A stretch of DNA of 64,000 nt, taken from Massilia sp. PDC64 (GTDB lineage Bacteria; Pseudomonadota; Gammaproteobacteria; Burkholderiales; Burkholderiaceae_D). The notes beneath the pieces were generated by a model. That model saw only the letters and a program-made list of their open reading frames with translations, was not told the DNA's origin and ran no database searches. The stretch spans positions 272,628 through 336,627 of the forward strand of contig NZ_FMZS01000011.1 of the NCBI RefSeq assembly GCF_900101265.1, given 5' to 3'. The position numbers and the translations under genes were made by a program. This document shows positions 15,054 through 23,929 of the stretch, one piece after another (the stretch's first letter is position 1; every line of letters begins with the position of its first letter).

Positions 15054-16685
15054 ATGACTTCCTCATCACGCCGTAACGCATTCAAATTGCTGGCGGCCGG
15101 CGCCGCCGGCCTGCCGTTCGCCGCACATACCGCTGCCGCCGCGCCGAAAACCGCGTGCACGCCGTCGCCCGCCCCGCGCTGGGGCCGCGGCATCGAAGGC
15201 CAGCGCAAGGCCGACCGCGGCGACGGCACGTACGTCAACCCGATCATCGCGGGCGACCACCCGGACCCGACCATCCTCAAGGACGGCAAGGACTATTACA
15301 TGACCTTCTCGTCCTTCTTCTCGTACCCGGGCATCGTGATCTGGCATTCGACGGATCTCGTGAACTGGGCGCCCGTCGGCCCCGCGCTGAAAAAACCGCT
15401 GGGTACAATCTGGGCGCTCGACCTGTGCAAGCACAACGGCCGTTACTTCATCTACATCCCGGCCGCGCCGGACGGCAAGCCCTGGTCGATCTACGCGATC
15501 TGGGCCGACCGCATCGAGGGGCCGTGGAGCGATCCGGTCGACCTCAAGATCGAAGGCTGCATCGATCCCGGCCACATCGTGGGCGAGGACGGCAAGCGCT
15601 ATTTGTTCGTCAACGGCATCCGCCGCATCCGCCTGACGGACGACGGCCTCGCGACCGACGGCACCGTCGAACAGGCATACCAGCCGTGGCACTATCCGGA
15701 ATACTGGATCACCGAAAACTTCGCGCCGGAAGGCCCGAAGCTGCTGCGCCACGGCGAGTACTTCTACCTGATCACGGCGGTGGGCGGCACGGCCGGACCG
15801 GTGACGGGGCATATGGTCATCGCGGCCCGCTCGAAGTCCATCCACGGCCCGTGGGAACACTGCCCACACAATCCGCTCGTGCGCACGACCGGCGTGGCGG
15901 AACCGTGGTGGTCGCGCGGCCACGCGTCGCTCGTGGAAGGACCGGCCGGCGACTGGTGGATGGTCTACCACGGCTATGAAAACGGCTACCGCACGCTGGG
16001 CCGCCAGACGCTGCTGGAGCCGATGGAATGGACGGCCGACGGCTGGTTCCGGGCGAAAGGCGGCGATTTGTCGACGCCCTTGCCGAAGCCGCGCGGCGGC
16101 AAGACGGGGCCGAACGGCTTTGCCCTGTCCGACGATTTCACCAAGGACCGCTTCGGCGTGCAATGGTCGTTCCACGACCCCGCGCCGGACGAGATGACGC
16201 GCGTGCGCTTCGCGAACGGCGGCCTGGAAATCCGGGGCAAAGGCGCGACGCCGGCCGACAGCACGCCGCTCACCTGCGGCGTCGGCGACCGGTCGTACGA
16301 AGCCGAGATCACGCTCGATCTCGTCGGCCCGGCCGAAGGCGGCCTGCTCCTGTACTACAACCCGAAGGCGTTCGTCGGCGTGGGTTTTACGCCGGACACC
16401 GTCAAGACGTACCAGTACGCCGAGGAGCACCCGTGGGCGCGGCGTCCGCAAACCGTCTCCAGCGTGCGCGTGCGCCTGACCAACGACGCGAACGTCGTGA
16501 CCTTCCATTACTCGTTCGACGGCGGCAAGACGTGGATCCTGCACGGCACGCGCATGGAAGTGTCGGGGATCCACCACAACGTGTTCGGCGGCTTCCTGAG
16601 CCTGAAAGTGGGCGTGTACGCGGCGGGCAAGGGGACCGTGCGCCTGCGCGATTTCCGTTACCGTGCATTGACCGCTCAACCGTGA
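15054..16685 (+). CDS. GH43 family glycoside hydrolase with C-terminal beta-sandwich, Tat-exported
   Basis: 543 residues. The N-terminus SSRRNAFKLLAAG is a twin-arginine signal, so the enzyme should be exported folded. The five-bladed propeller of GH43 carries its three acids: base Asp71 (GDHPDPTILKDG), pKa modulator Asp171 (GCIDPGH) and acid Glu226 (FAPEGPKL). From about residue 360 a second domain like those of GH43 beta-xylosidases follows (LSDDFTKDRFGVQWSFHDP). Activity is likely beta-xylosidase or alpha-L-arabinofuranosidase. The LacI gene starts 7 bp after its stop, so they are probably one transcript. Confidence 0.9.
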   Translation: MTSSSRRNAFKLLAAGAAGLPFAAHTAAAAPKTACTPSPAPRWGRGIEGQRKADRGDGTYVNPIIAGDHPDPTILKDGKDYYMTFSSFFSYPGIVIWHSTDLVNWAPVGPALKKPLGTIWALDLCKHNGRYFIYIPAAPDGKPWSIYAIWADRIEGPWSDPVDLKIEGCIDPGHIVGEDGKRYLFVNGIRRIRLTDDGLATDGTVEQAYQPWHYPEYWITENFAPEGPKLLRHGEYFYLITAVGGTAGPVTGHMVIAARSKSIHGPWEHCPHNPLVRTTGVAEPWWSRGHASLVEGPAGDWWMVYHGYENGYRTLGRQTLLEPMEWTADGWFRAKGGDLSTPLPKPRGGKTGPNGFALSDDFTKDRFGVQWSFHDPAPDEMTRVRFANGGLEIRGKGATPADSTPLTCGVGDRSYEAEITLDLVGPAEGGLLLYYNPKAFVGVGFTPDTVKTYQYAEEHPWARRPQTVSSVRVRLTNDANVVTFHYSFDGGKTWILHGTRMEVSGIHHNVFGGFLSLKVGVYAAGKGTVRLRDFRYRALTAQP

Positions 16686-16692
16686 GGCAAGG

Positions 16693-17751
16693 GTGAAACG
16701 TACAGCTGCCGGACGCCCTGCCCGGCCAACCATGAACGATGTCGCGGCGCTCGCGGGCGTGTCGCCGATCACGGTCTCGCGCGTCATGAACGGCAATGGC
16801 CGCGTCGACGCTCGTACCCGGTCGAGGGTCGATGACGCCATGGCGTCGTTGCGCTACGCGCCCAACCACGAAGCGCGCAAGCTGGCGGGCCGCAAGGCGA
16901 TCCGTATCGGCTTCCTCTACGGCAGCCGCTTCGCCGGCGACCTGGGCCAGTTCCTGATCGGGCTGTCGAACCAGGCCGGCGTGGAAAGCGCGCAGGTGCT
17001 GGTGGAACGGTGCGAGTCCGCCGCCGAGGAAGCCACGCGACTCGCTTCCCTGATCGCTTCCGGCGTGGACGGCATCATCCTGACGCCGCTGGCGGACACG
17101 GGACACGCGCTCGCCGTCGTGGCCGCGGCCGATATCCCGGCCGTCGCGGTCGGTTGCGGTCCGTCCGACCGGCGCGTCGGCACGGTCGGCATCGACGACG
17201 ACCGGGCCGCGTACCAGATGACGCGTCACCTGCTGTCCCTCGGCCACCGGCGCATCGGTGTCATCGCGGGTTCGCCTGACGACGTCACGGTCGCCCGGCG
17301 GCTGGCCGGCCACCGGTTCGCGATGGACGGACTGGGCGTCGCCCCCGACGACGCCCTGCTGGTGGCCGGAAACACTTCCTATCGCTGCGGCCTGGATGCG
17401 GCAGGCCGTCTGCTGGGCCTGGCCAACCCGCCGACGGCGATCTTCGCAACCGACGACGACCTGGCGGCGGCGGCCGTCGCGGCGGCGCAGCGTCAGGGGC
17501 TCGATGTGCCGGGCGACCTCACCGTCACGGGTTTCGGCGACGGCATGCTCGCCACGACGCTCTGGCCCGCACTGACGACGATACGCCAGCCCAGCGCAGA
17601 AATGGCGCGTACCGCTGTCCGTTCGCTGGTACGCAACGTGTACAGGATGCATCGGGGCGTGGAGCGCGCTCCCGAACACGTGCGCATCGAGTTCGAACTG
17701 GTGCGTCGTCAATCCGATGCCGCGCCCCGTGTACGCCCGCAGCAATCATAG
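16693..17751 (+). CDS. LacI family transcriptional regulator of the GH39/GH43 locus
   Basis: 352 residues from GTG 16693, preceded by AAGG; an ATG at 16732 (MNDVAALAG) is a possible alternative that would cut close to the helix-turn-helix. The N-terminal LacI domain reads MNDVAALAGVSPITVSRVMNG. The periplasmic-binding-like effector domain follows, with the conserved IFATDDDLAAAAV and DLTVTGFGD segments near the C-terminus. It lies 7 bp after the GH43 gene on the same strand. It probably responds to a sugar released by the two hydrolases and autoregulates the locus. Confidence 0.92.
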   Translation: MKRTAAGRPARPTMNDVAALAGVSPITVSRVMNGNGRVDARTRSRVDDAMASLRYAPNHEARKLAGRKAIRIGFLYGSRFAGDLGQFLIGLSNQAGVESAQVLVERCESAAEEATRLASLIASGVDGIILTPLADTGHALAVVAAADIPAVAVGCGPSDRRVGTVGIDDDRAAYQMTRHLLSLGHRRIGVIAGSPDDVTVARRLAGHRFAMDGLGVAPDDALLVAGNTSYRCGLDAAGRLLGLANPPTAIFATDDDLAAAAVAAAQRQGLDVPGDLTVTGFGDGMLATTLWPALTTIRQPSAEMARTAVRSLVRNVYRMHRGVERAPEHVRIEFELVRRQSDAAPRVRPQQS

Positions 17752-17794
17752 GAGATGGTGGTTGACGCCATCTTCCAGGTAGAGAGAATTTGTG

Positions 17795-17865
17795 AGGCGA
17801 GGACGTGAGTCGAACACGTCTGTACGGCTTTGCAAGCCGTCGCATAACCGCTTTGCTACCTCGCC
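17795..17865 (-). tRNA. tRNA-Cys (GCA)
   Basis: On the minus strand the sequence folds as a full cloverleaf. Acceptor stem GGCGAGG/CCTCGCC, anticodon stem ACGGC/GCCGT around loop TTGCAAA (anticodon GCA), T stem ACGTG/CACGT around TTCGACT, and discriminator U as expected for tRNA-Cys. Length is 71 nt without CCA. The CCA end is not encoded and must be added enzymatically. No integrase or duplicated 3' end is nearby. Confidence 0.96.
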
Positions 17866-17992
17866 GAAACCCATGATAGATGGGTATCCTTGACGGGTAT
17901 CTGTGCCATATCAAGCAAATGCACCACCGCGGTGCGGCACTTACCTGCCGGATTCCGGTCAAACGTGCTTCCAGCCCTGCTTCGGAGGCATC

Positions 17993-19774
17993 ATGAACGT
18001 CCTTTCCGACATCCCGCCGAGTGAACAGCGGCGCGAGGCCAGCACTTGGCAGGGCGGCGCGCGGCCGCGCTATCCCGAGGCCAGCGTCGAACATGCGCAC
18101 GTCGACCTCGCGCTGAACGCCGCGCTCGGGCGCCTGACGGGCTACGTGTCGCCGGGCGCGCTGGCCGGCGCATGGCACGACTGGGCCACCCACCTGCTGC
18201 TTTCGCCCGCCAAGCAGATGGAGCTGGGCGTGCAGGCCGTCAGCAACCTGCAGCGCTGGCTGCAGTACAGCGCCAGCGCCATGTTCGGCACGCCGGCCGA
18301 GCCCGTGCAGCCGCTGGCCCAGGACAAGCGCTTCAACGATCCGCTGTGGCACACGTGGCCGTGGAACCAGCTGAGCCAGGGCTTCCTGCTCACGCAGCAA
18401 TGGTGGCACCGGGCCACGACCGACGTGCGGGGCGTGTCGTCGCACCATGGCGACGTGGTCACCTTCGTCGCGCGCCAGCTGCTCGACGGTGTCGCGCCGT
18501 CGAACTTCATCGCCACCAATCCGGTCGCGCAACAGGTCACGCTCGCCAGCGGTGGACAGAATCTCGTGCACGGCATGGTGCGCGCCGGCACGGACCTGCG
18601 CCGCGCGCTGGCCGGCACGTCCGCGCCCGTCAGCTTCCGGCCCGGGCGCGACGTCGCGATCACACCCGGCAAGGTCGTCATGGAAAACCACCTCGTCGAG
18701 CTGCTGCGCTACGATCCCGTCACGCCGCAGGTGCACGCCGTGCCGCTGCTGATCGTACCGGCGTGGATCATGAAGTACTACATCCTCGACCTCTCCCCGC
18801 ACAACTCGCTCGTGCGCTACCTCGTCGAGCACGGCCACACCGTGTACATGATCTCGTGGAAGAATCCGCAGGCCGACGACCGCGACCTGTCGCTGGACGA
18901 TTACCGCCGCCACGGCATCATGGAGTCGCTGGACATGGTCGTGCGCGAGACGGGCGCCCCGCAGGTGAACGCCTGCGGCTATTGCCTGGGCGGCACCCTG
19001 CTGGCGATCGCCGCGGCGGCAATGGCGCGCGACGGCGACGAGCGCCTGGCCAGCATGACCCTGCTGGCGGCGCAGGTCGACTTCACGGAGCCGGGCGAGC
19101 TGTCGCTGTTCATCGACGAAAGCCAGGTCAGTTTCCTGGAAGCCGTGATGTGGCAGCAGGGCTATCTGGACACGCGCCAGATGGCAGGCGCCTTCCAGCT
19201 GCTGCGTTCGAACGACCTGATCTGGTCGCGCCGCCTGCGCCACTACCTGCTCGACATCCCCGACAAGGACAACGACCTCGCCTCGTGGAACGCGGACGCG
19301 ACGCGCATGCCCTGCCGCATGCATTCGCAATACCTGCGCAACCTGTTCCTGCAGAACAGCCTCGCCAGCTCGCGCTACCTCGTGAACGGGCGGCCCGTGG
19401 CGCTGACGGACATCCACATACCCATTCTCGCGGTCGGCACGATGACGGACCACGTGGCGCCATGGCGCTCCGTCTATAAAATCATTCCGCTCAGCGATAC
19501 GTCGGTAACGTTCCTGCTGACGTCGGGCGGCCACAACGCGGGCGTCGTGTCGCCGCCGGGCACACCGAACCGCAGCTACCAGATGAGTACGCACGAGCAC
19601 GACGCACCGTACATCGATCCCGACAGTTGGCAGGCGGAGACGCGCGTGCGGGAAGGAAGTTGGTGGCCGGCATGGGAGCATTGGCTGACCCGGCTGGCCG
19701 GTCCGTGGGTGGCGCCTCCTCCGCAAGGCCGCAGTGTGCGCGATGCGCCCGGCCTCTACGTGCTGCAGCCATAA
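17993..19774 (+). CDS. phaC: Poly(3-hydroxyalkanoate) synthase (class I PhaC)
   Basis: 593 residues, the size of class I PhaC subunits. Start ATG 17993 has GGAGG 5 bases upstream; an earlier opening at 17903 is unsupported. The N-terminal PhaC_N region contains NFIATNPVAQ and FRPGRDVAITPGKVVMEN. The alpha/beta core has the lipase-box-like GYCLGG with catalytic Cys331, then the Asp in GTMTDHVAP and the His in TSGGHNAG. The enzyme polymerises 3-hydroxyacyl-CoA into storage granules in the cytoplasm. No phaA, phaB or phasin gene adjoins it, so this may be an additional PhaC; HbdH, which handles the depolymerisation product, lies 4 kb away. Confidence 0.93.
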   Translation: MNVLSDIPPSEQRREASTWQGGARPRYPEASVEHAHVDLALNAALGRLTGYVSPGALAGAWHDWATHLLLSPAKQMELGVQAVSNLQRWLQYSASAMFGTPAEPVQPLAQDKRFNDPLWHTWPWNQLSQGFLLTQQWWHRATTDVRGVSSHHGDVVTFVARQLLDGVAPSNFIATNPVAQQVTLASGGQNLVHGMVRAGTDLRRALAGTSAPVSFRPGRDVAITPGKVVMENHLVELLRYDPVTPQVHAVPLLIVPAWIMKYYILDLSPHNSLVRYLVEHGHTVYMISWKNPQADDRDLSLDDYRRHGIMESLDMVVRETGAPQVNACGYCLGGTLLAIAAAAMARDGDERLASMTLLAAQVDFTEPGELSLFIDESQVSFLEAVMWQQGYLDTRQMAGAFQLLRSNDLIWSRRLRHYLLDIPDKDNDLASWNADATRMPCRMHSQYLRNLFLQNSLASSRYLVNGRPVALTDIHIPILAVGTMTDHVAPWRSVYKIIPLSDTSVTFLLTSGGHNAGVVSPPGTPNRSYQMSTHEHDAPYIDPDSWQAETRVREGSWWPAWEHWLTRLAGPWVAPPPQGRSVRDAPGLYVLQP

Positions 19775-19778
19775 ACCT

Positions 19779-20933
19779 TCAACCCGGCAGCACGATGCCC
19801 GCCGTGCCCGGACAGACGGGTCGCGCGAATTCGCGCGAGACGTCGATGCAGCCGCCGTCGGCATACACGCCGCGCGTGTCACGCAGGCGCGACATGCGCG
19901 CGAACACGGCCGCCAGCGCGGCCGGGTTGGCCGCCGTTTCCGCCACGCGCGCGGCGACGATCGCCTCGTTCATCCGCAAGTCGCCGGCCGTGTCGACGTA
20001 CGTGCCGTGGCGCCAGTGGTAGATTTCCAGACATTTGGCGGCGAGGCTGTAAGGGCGGTCGCGCTGCCAGAAATTGCTGAACAAGCCGTTGCCGAGATAG
20101 ATCACCCACGAGCCTTCGTAACCCGACGCGTCCGACGACCAGGCATCCGGATTGCGGAACCACACGCGATCGCCCGGCACGTACCAGCGCGGGGGCAGCG
20201 GCGCGTCGAACGAACCGTATTCGACGAGGAAAACGTCGTGGAAGGCGCCCGACTGGATCGCGGACGTCTCCCACTGCCGCTGCAAGGCGGCTAGCAGCGG
20301 CGGGTTCCGTCGTTCCAGTTCGCGCGCGATCCCGAGCAGCATCACGTATTCCGTCGCGCGGTAGCAGGAAAACGCGTACATGCGCCCGTCGCCCGCATCG
20401 GGCTGGGTCGCGAGTGTGAGGGCTTCGATCAGCGGCTGTCCGGGCAGGACCGTAAAGCCGCGGTCTTCGTCGTACGTCCAGTGGCTGGCCGGGCGGTCCG
20501 CTTCGGCCGTGCCGAACGCGAGCTGGGTGGCACGCGCGGCCACGACGATGTTGCGCCGGATCGCCACCGCCGCGAGGAATTCGGCGGCGCTCGCAAAGCG
20601 GAGCTGGCGCGGCGCGGCCAGCAGCGCGAGCACGATCTCCCGTTCGAGGTGGACGATGTTCGCGCCGGTGTCGAGGCCGAGATCGCGGCACAGGTTCAGC
20701 GTGTCGCCCTCGTCCACGAGCGCATGCGCGGCCTCGGCCGACAGTGCGAAGCCACGGCCGGGGGTACAGGGTGCGAGATACGGCCGCAGGCCGAGCTCGT
20801 CGAGCTTGTCGAGGACCTGGCGGTGCTGGGCGGGATCGTCCGGGAGGATGTCCAGGCCGCCGGGCTGCAGGGAGCCGAGTTCCTGTGCGGCGAGTTCCTG
20901 CGGGGTAAGCTCCTGGTATGCGGCGAGTTTCAC
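19779..20933 (-). CDS. Tgl-like protein-glutamine gamma-glutamyltransferase homologue
   Basis: 384 residues from GTG 20933; the frame extends to an ATG at 21047, but the extra 38 codons lie in AT-rich, non-coding-looking DNA. Compared with my memory of the 245-residue Bacillus spore-coat transglutaminase Tgl, the same succession of motifs appears. RRNIVVAARATQL matches RMNIVAAAKTL. YAFSCYRATEYVM matches YAFECATAIVI, with the catalytic Cys at 190. GDRVWFRNPD...GSWVIYLGNGLF matches GDCLYFKNPE...GENVILLGED. Tgl residues Glu115 and Glu187 correspond to Ser here, with Glu273 two positions away from the latter. About 120 extra N-terminal residues are present. Activity, if any, would be protein crosslinking; this is inference. 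Confidence 0.6.
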   Translation of the reverse strand: MKLAAYQELTPQELAAQELGSLQPGGLDILPDDPAQHRQVLDKLDELGLRPYLAPCTPGRGFALSAEAAHALVDEGDTLNLCRDLGLDTGANIVHLEREIVLALLAAPRQLRFASAAEFLAAVAIRRNIVVAARATQLAFGTAEADRPASHWTYDEDRGFTVLPGQPLIEALTLATQPDAGDGRMYAFSCYRATEYVMLLGIARELERRNPPLLAALQRQWETSAIQSGAFHDVFLVEYGSFDAPLPPRWYVPGDRVWFRNPDAWSSDASGYEGSWVIYLGNGLFSNFWQRDRPYSLAAKCLEIYHWRHGTYVDTAGDLRMNEAIVAARVAETAANPAALAAVFARMSRLRDTRGVYADGGCIDVSREFARPVCPGTAGIVLPG

Positions 20934-21086
20934 GGGGCGACAGCCTAAAAAAGGGACGACGGACAGGGCAAGAAATGCTTCCGAATTGCAATGAAAACGG
21001 TACGCCGCGAACCTGAAGCGAACATTAAGAACCGGCTCGTCGAACATTACAAATTGGAAAGGCTGCCATGTCTCGCCTGGCCGGCT

Positions 21087-21728
21087 TCAGGCTTGACGTG
21101 CCTCAAATGCGTTGAAGGCCGCCAGGACCGCGCGATCGGTATCCCGGTGCAACAGGCCACGCGCCTGCCCAGGCGTCACGAGGTGGACGGCCTGCGATTC
21201 CCACCCCATGTGCGCGGGATGGCCGCCGATCCGGCGTGCGATGTAAAAGCGGGTAAAGGTCTGCGTACGTGGGAAATCGCCCAGCCAGGCCACCGGCTCC
21301 ACGAGGAGCCCGGATTCCTCCCAGACCTCGCGGATGGCGGTCGCCTGCAGTGGCAGGCCCGGTTCCACGCGCCCTTTCGGAAACGTCACCGCATAGCCGC
21401 CGAAGCCGTTCGACGGTGCCACGAGCCAGATGCGGCCGTCGGCCTCGCGCACGACGGCACCGGCCGCCGCCTGCTTGCCTGGCGGCAGGACGAACGGCGG
21501 CTCGGCGATCGCGGCGGCTCGGCGGCATTCGGCCTCGACGAGGTCGCGCGTACACGGGACGAGCGCCACGCCATCGAGCATGCCGGCGCACTCGCTGCCC
21601 GGCACGAACGTCACCGCGGCCTGCGGGTCGGCCAGCGCGTGGAGGTTCGCTGCGCACGACGGCGCATGCAGGCGCACCTTGCGGCCGTGTTCGTCCGGTT
21701 GCGGGTGCCAGGTCCAGGGTTCGCTCAT
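21087..21728 (-). CDS. NUDIX hydrolase
   Basis: 213 residues. An N-terminal region of about 85 residues precedes the NUDIX fold. The NUDIX box reads G-RVEPG-L-PLQATAI-REVWEESGL. The three metal-binding acids of REVWEE are kept, but the first Glu of the consensus (GX5E) is Leu. An N-terminal CxxxL-type pattern of NudC is absent. It hydrolyses some nucleoside diphosphate derivative; the substrate cannot be predicted. It is upstream of the Tgl-like gene on the same strand with a gap of about 150 bp to the chosen GTG, so cotranscription is possible. Confidence 0.85.
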   Translation of the reverse strand: MSEPWTWHPQPDEHGRKVRLHAPSCAANLHALADPQAAVTFVPGSECAGMLDGVALVPCTRDLVEAECRRAAAIAEPPFVLPPGKQAAAGAVVREADGRIWLVAPSNGFGGYAVTFPKGRVEPGLPLQATAIREVWEESGLLVEPVAWLGDFPRTQTFTRFYIARRIGGHPAHMGWESQAVHLVTPGQARGLLHRDTDRAVLAAFNAFEARQA

Positions 21729-21916
21729 GCCGGCGACTATACCAGCGCCGCGTAAACATGGTGCCCATCATCCAATCGTACGGCAGCCTCAGCCGCAATT
21801 TGTGAGAATATCGGCCGAAGCGACACGTTGATCAGACGCAAGGTCGCTCGCGATTCGTATTGACACAGCGAGGAATGCATGCAACGTACCCCATCGCTCC
21901 GCGACGGAGCCGGCAC

Positions 21917-23149
21917 GTGAACACACGGGATGAAAGCGTGCTGCACGAAGGCACGCGGGCACCCGCAGAAGTACCGAAAGCCTGCGCCACCGAATTCGAC
22001 AGCATCGCCCTGGTGCTGCAAGGCGGCGGCGCGCTCGGAGCGTACCAGGCGGGCGTGTACGAAAAACTGCTGGAAGCGGGCGTCGAGCCCACGTGGGTGT
22101 CCGGCATTTCGATCGGCGCCATCAACAGCGCGATCATCGCCGGCAATCCGCGCGAACGGCGGGTCGAGCGCCTGCGCGAATTCTGGGAACTGGTCAGCAT
22201 GGCCAGCGACGGCATCGTCGGCGACCAGTGGACCGGCGTGCCGCTCGTCGACACGCTGCACGCATGGGTCAACCAGATCGCGGCCGGAAGAGTCCTCGTG
22301 CAGGGCGTGCCCGGCTTCTTCGAGCCCCGCGTGCCGCCGCCGTACCTGGCGTGGCCCGGCGCCGGCGCGACGAGTTTCTACGACACGGCGCCGCTGCGCG
22401 CCACGCTGGAGCGCCTCGTCGACTTCGACCGCATCAACGCGCGCGAGATGCGGCTGTCCATCGGCGCCGTCAACGTCAGGACCGGCAACTTCGCCTACTT
22501 CGACAATGCAAAAGACCGCATCGGACCGGAGCACGTGATGGCCAGCGGGGCGCTGCCGCCCGGCTTCGATGCGGTGGAGATCGACGGCGAGCGTTACTGG
22601 GACGGCGGCATGGTGTCGAACACCCCGCTCGACTGGGTGCTGTCCGCGCGCTCGCGCCTGCACACGCTCGTGTTCCAGGTCGACTTGTGGAGCGCGCGCG
22701 GCGAGGTGCCGCGTGACCTCGCCGCCGTCGCGACACGCATGAAGGAAATCCAGTACTCGAGCCGCACGCGCACCGCCACCGACGCGTTCCGCCGCACGGA
22801 AAAGCTGCGCACGGCCTTCAACGAACTGCTGGCCATGATGCCGCCGGAACTGGCCGCGACGCCGCAGGCACAGATGCTGGCGGAAGCGTCCGATCCCGCG
22901 CTGTACAACATCGTCGAACTGGTCTACCGGTCGCCGACCTACGAAGGCCAGTACAAGGATTTCGAATTCTCGCGGCGCACGATGAAGGAACACTGGCAGG
23001 CCGGCCATGCGGACGCGACGAAGACGCTCGCCCATGAAGAGATCTTCAGGCTGCCGCGCTTCGAATGCAACCCGGCCACCTACGATTTCCTGACGCCGCC
23101 CGCCCACCCGCTTCCCCTCCCCACCTCCGCAGAAAAGGAACCGACATGA
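21917..23149 (+). CDS. Patatin-like phospholipase with DUF3734 domain
   Basis: 410 residues from GTG 21917, which has GGAG 7 bases upstream; an ATG at 21875 and a TTG at 21860 are in frame but worse placed. The patatin domain has the oxyanion loop LQGGGALGAYQAG, the nucleophile motif GISIGA (Ser) and the Asp of the dyad in WDGGMVSN. The C-terminal part (about 270 onward) matches DUF3734. Such proteins are often paired with 3-hydroxybutyrate dehydrogenase in Betaproteobacteria. Here the stop overlaps that gene's start (ATGA), so the two are translationally coupled. A role in lipid or PHB turnover is inferred. Confidence 0.9.
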   Translation: MNTRDESVLHEGTRAPAEVPKACATEFDSIALVLQGGGALGAYQAGVYEKLLEAGVEPTWVSGISIGAINSAIIAGNPRERRVERLREFWELVSMASDGIVGDQWTGVPLVDTLHAWVNQIAAGRVLVQGVPGFFEPRVPPPYLAWPGAGATSFYDTAPLRATLERLVDFDRINAREMRLSIGAVNVRTGNFAYFDNAKDRIGPEHVMASGALPPGFDAVEIDGERYWDGGMVSNTPLDWVLSARSRLHTLVFQVDLWSARGEVPRDLAAVATRMKEIQYSSRTRTATDAFRRTEKLRTAFNELLAMMPPELAATPQAQMLAEASDPALYNIVELVYRSPTYEGQYKDFEFSRRTMKEHWQAGHADATKTLAHEEIFRLPRFECNPATYDFLTPPAHPLPLPTSAEKEPT

Positions 23150-23928
23150 ACATGCAGGACAAAGTCGCCGTCGTCACGGGCGCCGCCAGCGGCATCGGCA
23201 AAGAGATCGCGAAGACGTACTTCGACCATGGCGCCAAGGTCGCCATCGCGGACCTCAACCTCGACGCCGCACAGGCCGTCGCGCGCGAATTCGATCCGTC
23301 CGGCGAACGGGCGCTGGCCGTCGCGATGGACGTGACGAACGAGGAACAGGTCGATGCGGGCATCGCGCAAGTCGCCGACAAGTTCGGCGGCATCGACGTG
23401 CTCGTGTCGAACGCGGGCATCCAGATCGTCGCGCCCGTCGACGAATTCAAGTTCTCCGACTGGAAGAAGATGCTCGCGATCCACCTGGACGGCGCCTTCC
23501 TCACGACGCGCGCGTGCCTGAAGCGGATGTATGCGCAGGGCCGCGGCGGCACCGTGATCTACATGGGCTCCGTGCACTCGAAAGAAGCATCCGTGCTGAA
23601 GGCGCCGTACGTCGCCGCCAAGCACGGCCTCGTCGGCCTGGCCAAGGTCGTCGCGAAGGAAGGCGCGAAGCACGGCGTGCGCGCCAACGTGATCTGCCCG
23701 GGCTTCGTGCGCACGCCGCTCGTCGACAAGCAGATCCCGGAACAGGCGAAGGAACTGGGAATCAGCGAGGACGACGTCGTGAAAAAAGTAATGCTGAAGG
23801 AGACGGTCGACGGCGAATTCACCACCGTGGAAGACGTCGCGCACACGGCGCTGTTCCTCGCCACCTTCCCGTCGAATGCGCTGACGGGTCAGTCCATCGT
23901 CGTCAGCCACGGCTGGTTCATGCAGTGA
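23146..23928 (+). CDS. hbdH: 3-hydroxybutyrate dehydrogenase (SDR)
   Basis: 260 residues, classical short-chain dehydrogenase. Cofactor motif TGAASGIG at 11-18 with an Asp after the second strand (NAD preference), NAG at 89-91, catalytic Ser142, Tyr155 and Lys159. The C-terminal region (GEFTTVEDVAHTALFLATFPSNALTGQSIVVSHGW) matches bacterial D-3-hydroxybutyrate dehydrogenases. It oxidises 3-hydroxybutyrate from PHB breakdown to acetoacetate in the cytoplasm. It is preceded by AAAAGGAA and overlaps the patatin-like gene by 4 bases. It converges on the GH20 gene with a one-base gap. Confidence 0.94.
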   Translation: MNMQDKVAVVTGAASGIGKEIAKTYFDHGAKVAIADLNLDAAQAVAREFDPSGERALAVAMDVTNEEQVDAGIAQVADKFGGIDVLVSNAGIQIVAPVDEFKFSDWKKMLAIHLDGAFLTTRACLKRMYAQGRGGTVIYMGSVHSKEASVLKAPYVAAKHGLVGLAKVVAKEGAKHGVRANVICPGFVRTPLVDKQIPEQAKELGISEDDVVKKVMLKETVDGEFTTVEDVAHTALFLATFPSNALTGQSIVVSHGWFMQ

Positions 23929-23929
23929 T

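Noticed and set aside
17795..17865. tRNA-Cys as a pseudogene or integration site
   Set aside because: The CCA end is not encoded, but all stems and the anticodon are intact and many bacterial tRNAs lack encoded CCA. No integrase, direct repeat of the 3' end or foreign-looking block was seen beside it.
21860..21865. TTGACA as a -35 box for the patatin gene
   Set aside because: No acceptable -10 element stands 16-18 bp downstream, and the hexamer alone is weak evidence.
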